Below are positions 8,039 through 15,199 of a stretch of 64,000 bases of DNA, piece after piece; position 1 is the stretch's first letter, and each line of letters starts with the position of its first letter. Both the position numbers and the translations under genes were made by a program. This DNA is from VAXT01 sp038040395 (GTDB lineage Bacteria > Actinomycetota > Thermoleophilia > Gaiellales > Gaiellaceae), in contig JBBPIJ010000010.1 of assembly GCA_038040395.1 (NCBI GenBank), positions 27,675 to 91,674 on the forward strand, in the 5' to 3' direction. The notes under the pieces are model-generated. The model was not told the origin of the DNA and did no database searches. It saw nothing but the letters and a program-made list of their open reading frames with translations.

Positions 8039-8416
8039 ATGAAGCGTTCAATGATGATTCCAGTGGTTCTCTTCGCACTCGTCGCGATGGCGATCATGGC
8101 CCCGACCGTGCAGGCGAAGGGCGGCACGCGCATCGTGCTCAACCCCACTTCCGCGTTCTCGGGAGCGAAAGGCAGCGCCAAGTACCAGGCGGCCGGGCAG
8201 CGTGAGCTCGAGGTCGAGCTCGAGCACGTCCGCAGGCTCGCCGGCAAGCGAGTCTTGTTCTTCGTGAACAACACGAAGATCGGTTCGTCACGCGTCAGCG
8301 CCCTTGGTGCTGCCCGCGTGGGCAAGCGGGGATCGACGTTCCCGGCGATTCGAGCCGGAACCGTGATCAGGGTGAAGAGCGCCGCCGGCAAGACAATCGT
8401 CTCCGGCAGGTTCTAG
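8039..8416 (+). CDS. Small secreted protein of unknown function
   Basis: 125 aa. A Sec signal peptide (MKRSMM, hydrophobic core to about residue 24, VQA cleavage context) leads a basic, 100-residue mature region rich in Lys, Arg and Gly with short beta-strand-like stretches (GKRVLFFVNNTKIGSSRV and GTVIRVKSAAGKTIVSGRF). No Cys, no enzyme motif, no anchor. The start is fixed by GGGAGG 7 nt upstream of the ATG. The repeated VRV/VSALGAARV pattern suggests a small beta-barrel or sandwich. I do not recognise the family. A small reading frame with a strong hairpin follows within 7 nt. Confidence 0.8.
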   Translation: MKRSMMIPVVLFALVAMAIMAPTVQAKGGTRIVLNPTSAFSGAKGSAKYQAAGQRELEVELEHVRRLAGKRVLFFVNNTKIGSSRVSALGAARVGKRGSTFPAIRAGTVIRVKSAAGKTIVSGRF

Positions 8417-8422
8417 AAGCAG

Positions 8423-8533
8423 ATGAAGCGCGAGCTCGACCGAAGACACGCAAACGGTCTCGGCGTCGTGCTCTACTGGCACGACGCCGAGACCGTGAGC
8501 GTGTTCGTGCACGACACGAACACGGGCCGCTAG
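8423..8533 (+). CDS. Small ORF, truncated-looking member of an actinobacterial ELxRR..VxLxW family
   Basis: 36 aa starting at an ATG preceded by AGAAG. The pattern ELDRRHANGLGVVLYWHDAE, then VSVFVHDT, looks like the first two thirds of short actinobacterial proteins that begin ELxRRxxDGIxVxLxW and usually continue for another 30-40 residues; here a TAG follows immediately, so it may be a shortened form or a remnant. The coding sequence contains a perfect 18-bp inverted repeat. The family link is from memory and not tested. Confidence 0.4.
   Translation: MKRELDRRHANGLGVVLYWHDAETVSVFVHDTNTGR
8454..8496. repeat. Perfect 18-bp inverted repeat, 7-nt loop
   Basis: Arms 8454-8471 and 8479-8496 are exact reverse complements with loop TCTACTG. 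There is no T-run on either side, so it is not a classical intrinsic terminator. It lies inside the small ORF and between the secreted protein gene and the convergent GGDEF gene, where a bidirectional transcription barrier would make sense. Confidence 0.8.
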
Positions 8534-8536
8534 ACG

Positions 8537-9349
8537 TCATCCGACCGCGTCGCTGACCCCTAGAACGGTCGGCTGGCGGCGGATGACGCGCCGGGCATAG
8601 AGGCGCTCGTCAGCAGCTCGGAAGAGCAGCAGAGCGTTTGATCCGTCCTGCGGGAACGAGGCCCAGCCGAACGTGACCGAGTGACCGTCCGTCGCGAGGA
8701 CTCCCTGGAGCTTCGCCGAGATCCGTCCGGCGTCCGTTGCTCCGGCTGCATACGTCAGGATCGCGAACTGATCGTTCCCCACGCGCGCGACCTCGTCTCC
8801 CGGAAGAAGGGCGTGCTGAAGGCGGTTCGCAACGTGCCGCAAGACGTCGTCGGCATGAAGCTTCCCTCTACGCATGTGCTCCTCGAAGGAATCGACGCCG
8901 CCGATGAGCAGCGCGAATGGCTCCTGACGGCTGAGCCGCTCGGTGATGGCTCGCTCGAAGGCACGGGTGTTCGGAATGCCGGTCAACGCGTCCCGCTCGG
9001 CGAGCAGCTCGAGCTCCTTCATCAGCGCCTGGTTTCTGTTCGCGAAGTAGCCCGTCACCACACCGACCGACACATAGGTGACGAAGCGGATGGCCGTGCT
9101 CATGGTGACCACTTCGCTCGAGGGGATGTCGGGATTGATGAGAACCCCGGTCGCATACATGGCCGTCGCGATTGTCGCCGCGGAGGCCCCGATCCACGGG
9201 CCGCCGGCGACCGCAGCAAGAATGATCGCGACGTACAGGAAGTGCGCGATGCCCAGGCCGGGGCTCTCGAAGAACACGAACGCGGCAAAGACGCCCGCGC
9301 CGAATACGGCCGCGGAGACGAAGAGGGCATACCGCAGCCGATCCCGCAC
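8537..9349 (-). CDS. Membrane GGDEF-fold protein with degenerate active site
   Basis: 270 aa. Residues 1-115 hold four to five hydrophobic helices (a MASE-like membrane sensor without recognisable ligand motif). Residues 120-265 are a GGDEF fold: RDALTGIPNTRAF at its start is the usual D-x-LT-G motif. The signature loop reads RVGNDQF instead of RVGGDEF, losing the second Gly and the catalytic Glu, and the metal-site region (GGVDSFEEHMRRGKLHADDVL) is also altered. It is therefore probably not a diguanylate cyclase but a GTP- or partner-binding derivative. GTG start at 9349 has no good ribosome-binding site. Convergent with the secreted protein gene. Confidence 0.75.
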   Translation of the reverse strand: MRDRLRYALFVSAAVFGAGVFAAFVFFESPGLGIAHFLYVAIILAAVAGGPWIGASAATIATAMYATGVLINPDIPSSEVVTMSTAIRFVTYVSVGVVTGYFANRNQALMKELELLAERDALTGIPNTRAFERAITERLSRQEPFALLIGGVDSFEEHMRRGKLHADDVLRHVANRLQHALLPGDEVARVGNDQFAILTYAAGATDAGRISAKLQGVLATDGHSVTFGWASFPQDGSNALLLFRAADERLYARRVIRRQPTVLGVSDAVG

Positions 9350-9594
9350 GCTGGGCCAAAGAATGGTCGCTCTTAGGGGCTCTGCCGTCCCTCCAACGGG
9401 TGGTTCTTGACGGCGTCAACCGCCGCAAGCCGTCGGGTAATCACGGGTAGCATCGAAGCGTGTTTCGCGAGCCGGCCCTGCCGGACCTAGTCCTGGCGAA
9501 CAGTGCTACCGCCTGGTGAATGATTGGCCACGCCGCCCGTGTGGCGGCCGAAGTGCAGGCCTGCCGGGGCCCGGCGGGCGGGCCCAGCCGCCTT

Positions 9595-9864
9595 CTATCG
9601 GGGCTTCGTCGCCTGGCCGGCGCTCTTGACGGGCAACCGGCGAAGCGAAATGCCCCAGGCCCGGCCGCTCTCGAATAGCTCGTCGGCATCGACCTCGTCC
9701 GCCCAGCCGAGAAAGTGCGGCTCGGCGTCGTCCTCGGTCGAGCCGTAGACGGCTACGCGTCCAGCCGAAGGCTTCCGCATGTCGGGCGACTCGCCGCGCT
9801 CGAGTGCATCCACGCGCGCTTGAGCCGCCTCTGCGACCGGCCCTTCTTCGTATCCGCGCGGCAT
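9595..9864 (-). CDS. Small acidic protein, unknown
   Basis: 89 aa, hydrophilic. The first 35 residues (MPRGYEEGPVAEAAQARVDA, then LERGESPDM) are likely helical; the middle has GRVAVYGSTEDDAEPHFLGWADEVDADELF and the end is basic. No transmembrane segment or known motif. The composition is protein-like and codon use is typical of the window, which is why I keep it, but the ribosome-binding site is weak and it stands alone. Between it and the tRNA fragment at 10086 I see nothing codable. Confidence 0.4.
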   Translation of the reverse strand: MPRGYEEGPVAEAAQARVDALERGESPDMRKPSAGRVAVYGSTEDDAEPHFLGWADEVDADELFESGRAWGISLRRLPVKSAGQATKPR

Positions 9865-10085
9865 GGCCTCGAGTCTACGCTCGAGAGGCGCCTCCCTCCG
9901 GTTTCCTGACGTGCCGCTGAGTGCCCGTAGGCCGGTGGGACAGTGTTAGGACACACGGCCCGCCGGTTGGAGGGCGCTCAGCGGCGCGAGGCGTTCCCCG
10001 GAGCCGCCGAAGCAGTAGCGGTCGCGTGAGATGAACTCACGCTCCCTTGGCCGGGCGGGAGCGGGATGCCGGTCAGGGAAGCGAG

Positions 10086-10129
10086 ATGGGCGGTACCGGG
10101 CTCGAACCAGTGACCCCCAGCTTGTCGAG
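10086..10129 (-). repeat. Partial copy of the tRNA-Val 3' half (att-like)
   Basis: 44 bp identical at 43 positions to 12262-12305, in the same orientation. It covers the acceptor 3' strand, T arm, variable region, anticodon-stem 3' strand and the anticodon loop up to TCGAC of the intact tRNA-Val, then diverges abruptly. Such a displaced tRNA 3' end is what an integrative element leaves at its distal end. The about 220 bp to its left (9865-10085) contain nothing I can identify. Confidence 0.8.
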
Positions 10130-10134
10130 TGAGC

Positions 10135-10266
10135 CTATGGATTGCCGCTAAACGACCTGCGAGGACGGAAGCGGGATTCGGACAGGTCGAGCTCGAGTAG
10201 CCGATAGAACTGGATCGAGCGTGCGGTGTCCGAGACAACAATCCCGATCGCGTTGAGAGAGGCATC
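10135..10266 (-). pseudogene. Glyoxalase/VOC-family N-terminal fragment
   Basis: On the minus strand the stretch SLNAIGIVVSDTARSIQFYR, then LLELDL, is the characteristic first beta-alpha unit of a vicinal-oxygen-chelate protein. After about 30 residues the similarity stops and a TAG follows at 10135, only 5 bp from the tRNA fragment. No in-frame start codon is present; an ATG lies one base out of frame just upstream, so the 5' end also carries a frameshift. Read as a gene cut by the event that placed the tRNA fragment here. Confidence 0.55.
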
Positions 10267-10376
10267 AGCTGAACCACTAGAGGACAAGCAGACATCGAGG
10301 CCGGTGCAGCCCCGACCCCGCTTCCGTTGAATAGGCTTCCTGTCCCCGAGCCGCACGAGCGCCTGGATGAGCGACG

Positions 10377-10748
10377 ATGGAAGACAACGCCAATGGAAAC
10401 TGCACGGTGATGGTCGTCGACGACGAGCCGGACATGCGCTACCTGCTCAGGATCACACTCGAATATGCCGGATACGAAGTCGTCGAGGCGGCGCACGGTG
10501 AGGCCGCGCTCGACCAGGCGCGACGCGCGCCCCCACGGCTTGTGCTCACAGACCGAATGATGCCGCGAATGGGCGGCGGCGAGCTGATCGAGCGGCTGCG
10601 GGCCGACGAGAGCACGAAGGCGATCCCGATCGTGATCATCAGCGCCACACGCGGCGTCCAGGGCGGAGCCGACGCGGTGCTGGGGAAACCATTCGACCCC
10701 AGTGAGCTGATCGTGCTGGTCGACAGGCTGACCGGGAAGCAGCGCTGA
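10377..10748 (+). CDS. Stand-alone response-regulator receiver
   Basis: 123 aa single receiver (CheY-like) domain. The acidic pocket is VVDDEPD (residues 14-20), the phosphoacceptor Asp is in VLTDRMMPRMGG (about residue 60), the switch Thr/Ser region is IISATRG, and the conserved Lys is in GKPFDPSEL near the C-terminus. There is no output domain, so it signals by binding a partner. Its TGA overlaps the ATG of the KaiC-like gene (TGATG), so the two are made together and the ATPase is the obvious partner; pairing of receivers with KaiC-like ATPases is known in other bacteria. Located inside the tRNA-Val-flanked islet. Confidence 0.9.
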   Translation: MEDNANGNCTVMVVDDEPDMRYLLRITLEYAGYEVVEAAHGEAALDQARRAPPRLVLTDRMMPRMGGGELIERLRADESTKAIPIVIISATRGVQGGADAVLGKPFDPSELIVLVDRLTGKQR

Positions 10749-12226
10749 TGGAGCTCGCCGGCACGGGCATCGCCGACCTCGACCTGGTTCTCGGCGGCGG
10801 GCTGCCGCTCGGATCACTGATCTTCATCGCCGGCGGTTCCGGTACCGGCAAGACGATCCTCGCCCAGCAGATCTCTTTCGCGAACGCAACCGCAGAGCGC
10901 AAGGCGCTCTACTACACGCTGGTCTCGGAGCCCCACTCCAAGCTCGTCCGGCACCTCGAGCAGTTCGCGTTTTTCGACCCTGACGGGCTAGGCGAACGAG
11001 TCGACTTCATTCATCTGCCCGCAGTTTTGGATGATGGCGACTCCGACGGGACAGCGCAGGAGCCGGGCAAGGCGCTGTCGAGGCTCGTCGACGAGGTCGT
11101 CCGTGCGAGCGCCGAGAAGGAGCGCTCGGTGATCGTGATCGACGGGATCAAGGCCCTGCGCGACTTCGCGACCGTGGACGGCTTCGGCTTCCGCGGCGTC
11201 TCCTACGATCTCGCAAGCAAGGTCGCCCACTCGAAGGCGATCCTCATCTTCGTCGGCGAGTACACGGCCGAGGAGGTCGCCTATGCGCCGGAGTTTGCGG
11301 TCGCCGACGGGATCCTCTACCTGGCCGATGAGACATTCGGGCGCTTCGACCAGCGCTGGCTGCGCATCCTCAAGATGCGCGGTGCCGACTACCTGATGGG
11401 CAAGCACAGCTTCCGGATCGGCGAGCCCGGGATCGAGGTGTTTCCCCGCTTCGAGTCGATCGCCCCGCCTCGCGAGATGTGGACCGGCGAGCGCGTGCCG
11501 CTCGGCATCGAGGGGATCGACGAGCAGATCGGCGGCGGCCTGCCCCGGGGGAGCGCGACCCTGATCGCCGGCCCCTCGGGTGCCGGGAAGTCCGTTCTCG
11601 GCCTGCACTTTGTCGCCGACGGAATCTCCCGCGGCGAGCATTGCCTCTACCTCTCCTTCCAGCAGACCGAGGAGCAGCTGATCGCGCATGGTGAGACATT
11701 CGGCTGGCCGTTCAAGGCGGCGGTCAAGTCGGGGCTGCTCCGGATCCGTCATCTCGAGCCGGTCGAGATCAGTCTCGACGCAGTCGGCGCCGAGCTGCGG
11801 GAGGCGTCGCTCGGCGAGAGCCGCGTGCACCGGGTTGTGGTCGACAGCCTGGCCGAGCTCGAGCCGGCGGCGCGTGGCACCGCTCGCTTCCCCGACTACC
11901 TGACCGCGCTGACCGGCCTCTTTGCCTCCATCGGCGCCACGACCCTGCTGACGAGCGAGACGACCGCGTTCTTCGGACCCGCGTTCGAGCTCCCGCAAGG
12001 ACTCGCCTTCGTCGCTGACAACGTCATCCTGCTCCGCTACGCCGAGCTGGAGTCGGAGGTGCGGCGCGTGCTGGCGGTCGTCAAGCTGCGCGACGGCGAC
12101 CACACCAAGGACCTGCTCGAGGTCGAGATTAGGAAGAACGGCATGAAGGTGACCGGGAAGTTCTCAGGCCTCACCGGAGTGCTGGGCGGAAATCCGACGG
12201 TGACCGAACCGCCCGCAGCCAACTAA
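10748..12226 (+). CDS. KaiC-like double RecA-fold ATPase
   Basis: 492 aa with two KaiC-type RecA domains. Domain 1 (about 1-230) has Walker A GGSGTGKT at about 29-36 and Walker B-like VIVIDGIKAL; domain 2 (about 245-475) begins GIDEQIGGGLPRGS, with Walker A GPSGAGKS and VVVDSLAEL. Where KaiC has the catalytic pair FEET, domain 1 reads LVSEP (one Glu kept) and domain 2 reads FQQT (both Glu replaced by Gln), so domain 2 may bind but not hydrolyse ATP. Ser/Thr residues occur in the TSETTAFF segment corresponding to the KaiC phosphosite region. Not a clock by itself: no kaiA or kaiB is present. Likely a signal-responsive ATPase controlled by the coupled receiver. Confidence 0.88.
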   Translation: MELAGTGIADLDLVLGGGLPLGSLIFIAGGSGTGKTILAQQISFANATAERKALYYTLVSEPHSKLVRHLEQFAFFDPDGLGERVDFIHLPAVLDDGDSDGTAQEPGKALSRLVDEVVRASAEKERSVIVIDGIKALRDFATVDGFGFRGVSYDLASKVAHSKAILIFVGEYTAEEVAYAPEFAVADGILYLADETFGRFDQRWLRILKMRGADYLMGKHSFRIGEPGIEVFPRFESIAPPREMWTGERVPLGIEGIDEQIGGGLPRGSATLIAGPSGAGKSVLGLHFVADGISRGEHCLYLSFQQTEEQLIAHGETFGWPFKAAVKSGLLRIRHLEPVEISLDAVGAELREASLGESRVHRVVVDSLAELEPAARGTARFPDYLTALTGLFASIGATTLLTSETTAFFGPAFELPQGLAFVADNVILLRYAELESEVRRVLAVVKLRDGDHTKDLLEVEIRKNGMKVTGKFSGLTGVLGGNPTVTEPPAAN

Positions 12227-12262
12227 AGGAGCGGGACGCTCTTACCCGGCAGGAACTTTCTA

Positions 12263-12335
12263 TGGGCGGTACTGGGCTCGAACCAGTGACCCCCAGCTTG
12301 TCGAGCTGGTGCTCTCCCAACTGAGCTAACCGCCC
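12263..12335 (-). tRNA. tRNA-Val(GAC)
   Basis: Reading the minus strand gives a complete cloverleaf: 7-bp acceptor (GGGCGGT with ACCGCCC), D arm GCTC...GAGC, anticodon stem CCAGC/GCTGG with loop TCGACAA (anticodon GAC), 5-nt variable region and T arm ACTGG-TTCGAGC-CCAGT, discriminator A. CCA is not encoded. Its 3' half is duplicated at 10086-10129. Confidence 0.95.
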
Positions 12336-12431
12336 TGGTCAGGCGATTGTAGCTTCGCCCTAGGCGTGTGTCAGGCGGCGAGCGGCGCAGGCTCTTCGTC
12401 GGCCTGGCTCGGCAGCGCTTCCGATGCTCGG

Positions 12432-13550
12432 TCATGGCTTTGGTTGCCATGCGACCTCTGCCACGTCTTCAGTCAGCCGGCGGAGCTCGCTTCCGTCTGC
12501 CCTCATGACGAAGATGCCGGTCCGCTCCGGGTCGGGCATCGACTGGCCAACCCCGAACGCGATGTACATCCCGTTCGGTGACCAGATCGGCGCGGCCCAC
12601 GTCCCGATGCAGCAGGGCCCGCCATAAACGCGTCGACGCTCGCTTCCGTCGGCCTTCACCACCCAGACCTCGGCGTTGTACGCGCCCGCGCTACCGGGCG
12701 TGTTGAAGAAGAGGATCTGCGTCGCGTCCGGCGACCACACCGGACGACCCGGACCGCTCCCGCCGGGTCCGGAGTTGAGCAACGAAAGCTCCGAGCCGTC
12801 CGCGGCCATCGCATAGACCTTGTCGCCGTCGCCCGATGTCTCGAACGCGATCCCGCTTGCATCCGGCGACCAGACCGGGGTAGCCGCGTATCCCGGCAGG
12901 TTGGTCAGCCTCGTCAGAGCCGAGCCGTCGGTCTTCACCGAGTAGATCGACCCCGCTCGGACGAAGGCGATCCGTGCACCGTGCGGAGCCCAGGACGGGT
13001 CGTAATCGGCGCAAGAAGCAGCCGGGCGGCAATTCATCAGGCGTCGAAAGCGGCCGCGGTCGACATTGACGATGAACAGACCCCCGGCTCGCGCCACGAC
13101 GAGCCGCGAGCCGTCGGGTGACCAGGAGAGCCGACCGAAGAAGAGTCGGATGTTGCAGCTTGGCCACTTCGGCTTCCCGCAGCCGGGCAGGCGCCGCTCG
13201 CGCTTTCCGTCGGCTCTGACCACGAACAACGAGAGATTGCCACCCCGGATCCCTCGCAGGAACGCCAAGCGCTTCCCGCTCGGCGACCAGGCATACCCCC
13301 CGATCTCGCACTCGAGCCTCACGCACTGAGCCAGCGTCCGGAGACCCGAGCCGTCCCGATTTACCGCAGACAGATTGAAGAGGTTCTGAGCTCCGTTCCT
13401 GCTGGCGTAGGCGAGCTTGCCGTTGCCGATCGCCCGTGCCGCCACGGAGCCATGCGCGCCGTCGCGTGCCGCCCCTGCCAGGGACACAGACGCGAGTAGC
13501 GCCACCGCGGCGAACGCCCCGAGAGCCAGCCTTTTCATCGACGTTGACAT
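12432..13550 (-). CDS. Secreted TolB/WD40-like beta-propeller protein
   Basis: About 372 aa. A signal peptide (MKRLALGAFAAVALLASVSLAGA) is followed by six to seven TolB-like (PD40) propeller blades, recognisable by repeats such as YAWSPSGKRLAFLRG, LSWSPDGSRLVVAR, PVWSPDASGIAFETS, PVWSPDATQILFFNT and PIWSPNGMYIAFGVG, each followed by a strand with RADGSExRRL. Cys pairs in several blades suggest extracellular disulfides. No catalytic domain. The start is either ATG 13550 or ATG 13538; GGGAG lies too close to the first and 13 nt from the second. Function unknown, probably protein or ligand binding outside the cell. Confidence 0.82.
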   Translation of the reverse strand: MSTSMKRLALGAFAAVALLASVSLAGAARDGAHGSVAARAIGNGKLAYASRNGAQNLFNLSAVNRDGSGLRTLAQCVRLECEIGGYAWSPSGKRLAFLRGIRGGNLSLFVVRADGKRERRLPGCGKPKWPSCNIRLFFGRLSWSPDGSRLVVARAGGLFIVNVDRGRFRRLMNCRPAASCADYDPSWAPHGARIAFVRAGSIYSVKTDGSALTRLTNLPGYAATPVWSPDASGIAFETSGDGDKVYAMAADGSELSLLNSGPGGSGPGRPVWSPDATQILFFNTPGSAGAYNAEVWVVKADGSERRRVYGGPCCIGTWAAPIWSPNGMYIAFGVGQSMPDPERTGIFVMRADGSELRRLTEDVAEVAWQPKP

Positions 13551-13711
13551 TCTCCCGCAGGGCGAGGTCAAATGACAGCCGCCGACGAGCGGATTGCCGC
13601 GATATGACCGCTTGGCAAGCGCGATCGCGACGAGCAGCGCGGGTTTCTTCATGACTGCGGAAAGAGAGGTGCCGCGCGTCAAACCCGCTCGAGCGGCGGG
13701 TAACTCGACGA

Positions 13712-14265
13712 TCAGTCGGAGCCCACCATCCGCCTGAGCCGACGGCGAAACGCCAGAGCCAACGAGAAGAGCGCGAGCACCGCGAGAGACGTGGCAAGGA
13801 CGATCGACCGCGTACGATCGCCGCCTGCGCCGGGGTCGCTGCCGGCGGATCTGCGCTTGGCGTTCCTGCGCTACCGCCTGTGAAGGCGAGCTTCCCCGAC
13901 CCGGCACACTCGCTGGTCTCCAGCACGTCGCTCTCCGCACGTTTCGTCGCGTAGATCCGCCACCGTTCTCCCGCGTTGACGTTCACGCTCACAGACGTCG
14001 TCGAGCCCGAGCCGTCGGATCGCGCGAGGACGCCCGTCGCTATCGCCGCGGTCTCCGGCCCTGTGCCCTTCTCGTACCGAACCACCCGGAATCGCTGAGT
14101 GCCTGTCGGCGTCGGCCCTTCGAGGGCGACACCGACGAAGATCACATCCGCTCGCTGCTCGAGCTGCGCGGAGGTGAATGGGACGCATGAGGCAGACGAC
14201 CCCGCAGGCAGCACTAGAGCGGCTACAGCTGCCGCGAGCACTGCTGTCGGCCACACGCGTGTCAT
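13712..14265 (-). CDS. TIMP/NTR-like wall protein with LAFTG sortase signal, split by a frameshift
   Basis: The ATG at 14265 opens a signal peptide (MTRVWPTAVLAAAVAALVLP, then AGSSASC) and a roughly 105-residue beta-rich domain starting CVPFTSAQLEQRADVIFVG and ending TSECAGS, the spacing of Cys and strands seen in bacterial TIMP/netrin-like domains. Then comes KLAFTGG, a class E-type LAxTG sortase motif. The hydrophobic helix and Arg-rich tail expected next (SIVLATSLAVLALFSLALAF, RRRLRRMVGSD, stop at 13712) are present but in another frame; the shift lies between about 13815 and 13860. Assembly error, recent mutation or programmed shift cannot be told apart. If read in one frame without the shift, the protein would lose its anchor. 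Confidence 0.65.
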
Positions 14266-14318
14266 CTGACGTAGGTACGCCGCCTAGGGCGCATGCGTCA
14301 CGCCGCCTTCGATTCGTC

Positions 14319-14349
14319 GCGTCGGACCCGGGCAGGCCGGGTCCGACGC
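14319..14349 (-). terminator. Strong hairpin after the metalloprotease gene
   Basis: A perfect 13-bp stem (14319-14331 with 14337-14349) around a 5-nt loop lies 14 nt beyond the metalloprotease stop. No T-run follows on the minus strand, so termination efficiency is uncertain. Confidence 0.55.
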
Positions 14350-14362
14350 TTCGGATGACCTG

Positions 14363-15109
14363 TTACCCGGTTGGCGCACCGAGCGCCCACGTGATGAACG
14401 TGTGGACGCGGTAGCCATTGCCGTAGTTGCTGATGATGTGCGAAGAGCGAAGGTTGTCGCTCCGTGTCACCCTGACCGACGCGTTAGCCGCCGGAGAGAA
14501 CGTGGGCGACGCGCCCGAGTCGAAGTGGCTGTTGTAGATCGTCTCGAGCTGCTCGTAGTCGTGCGCGTTCGGGCTCGGGTTGTCCAGGGCGTTCGAGTAG
14601 TCCATGCACGTGTCCTTGTCGGCACCCGACTCGTCCTGATGGTCGAGCCCGAAGCCGTGCCCGACCTCCTGGCACATGACATGACGCTCGGCCGTGTAGC
14701 TGTACGAAGCGCTGTTGAAGTAGCTGTCGTTCACCTTCGTCGTCGCCTTCACGATGTGGCTCCCGGAGAGCCAGATCTGGGCGAGGCCGAGCCACCCGTT
14801 GAATCCATACGTGGAATTGCAGATGTGGTTGCTGCCGTTCGTCGCCTTGCACGGCCTGGGACTGCCGCTTGCGGTGACCCTGGGCGAGTTCAGCACGCTC
14901 GATGCGGTCCAGTCCGCCGAAGCCTCGATCAGCGCGTCATGCCAGTTGGAGTACGCCGTGTTCGTGACGCTGTCGCCGAGGGGGACGGTGAAGGGATGAG
15001 CCGACCTTGCCCAGTGGTAGTTCCCCCAGGAGTGGTTCGCGAGGGCGGAAGAAGCGGTTGCCGCTGCGAATGCTGCGACCACGGTCGCAACGAGAGCGAA
15101 TCTACGCAA
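14363..15109 (-). CDS. Secreted zinc metalloprotease-like protein (metzincin type)
   Basis: 248 aa. Start chosen at TTG 15109: AGGGG lies 7 nt upstream and the frame then reads a clean signal peptide (RRFALVATVVAAFAAATASS, ALA). The mature protein has CQEVGHGFGLDHQDE around residue 165, which is the metzincin HExxHxxGxxH pattern with Gln instead of the first His, followed by DKDTCMDYS, a Met-turn-like segment. Four Cys could form disulfides (CKATNGSNHICNSTYG, C...C near the active site). Family resemblance is to matrixin/snapalysin-like actinobacterial proteases that carry QEVGH or QELGH. Loss of one zinc ligand makes activity uncertain. Probably exported and acting on extracellular protein. 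Confidence 0.72.
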   Translation of the reverse strand: MRRFALVATVVAAFAAATASSALANHSWGNYHWARSAHPFTVPLGDSVTNTAYSNWHDALIEASADWTASSVLNSPRVTASGSPRPCKATNGSNHICNSTYGFNGWLGLAQIWLSGSHIVKATTKVNDSYFNSASYSYTAERHVMCQEVGHGFGLDHQDESGADKDTCMDYSNALDNPSPNAHDYEQLETIYNSHFDSGASPTFSPAANASVRVTRSDNLRSSHIISNYGNGYRVHTFITWALGAPTG

Positions 15110-15199
15110 AGTTTTCCCCTTTGAAAGTGGTTTTGACGGCAGTCGCATCGTAGGCGGGAATGACCACCCACGCAACCCTGGGACAGCGCAGACCGCGTC

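Noticed and set aside
9978..10817. 279-codon minus-strand ORF
   Set aside because: It runs through the tRNA fragment and antisense to the receiver gene; the peptide has no protein-like pattern except the tRNA-derived GGHWFEPG piece.
10748..12226. A circadian kai locus
   Set aside because: There is no kaiA or kaiB, and domain 2 lacks the catalytic glutamates.
12223..12450. Minus-strand ORF containing AVSSVGRAPARQAGGHWFEP
   Set aside because: This is the well-known false translation of a tRNA gene (tRNA-Val at 12263-12335).
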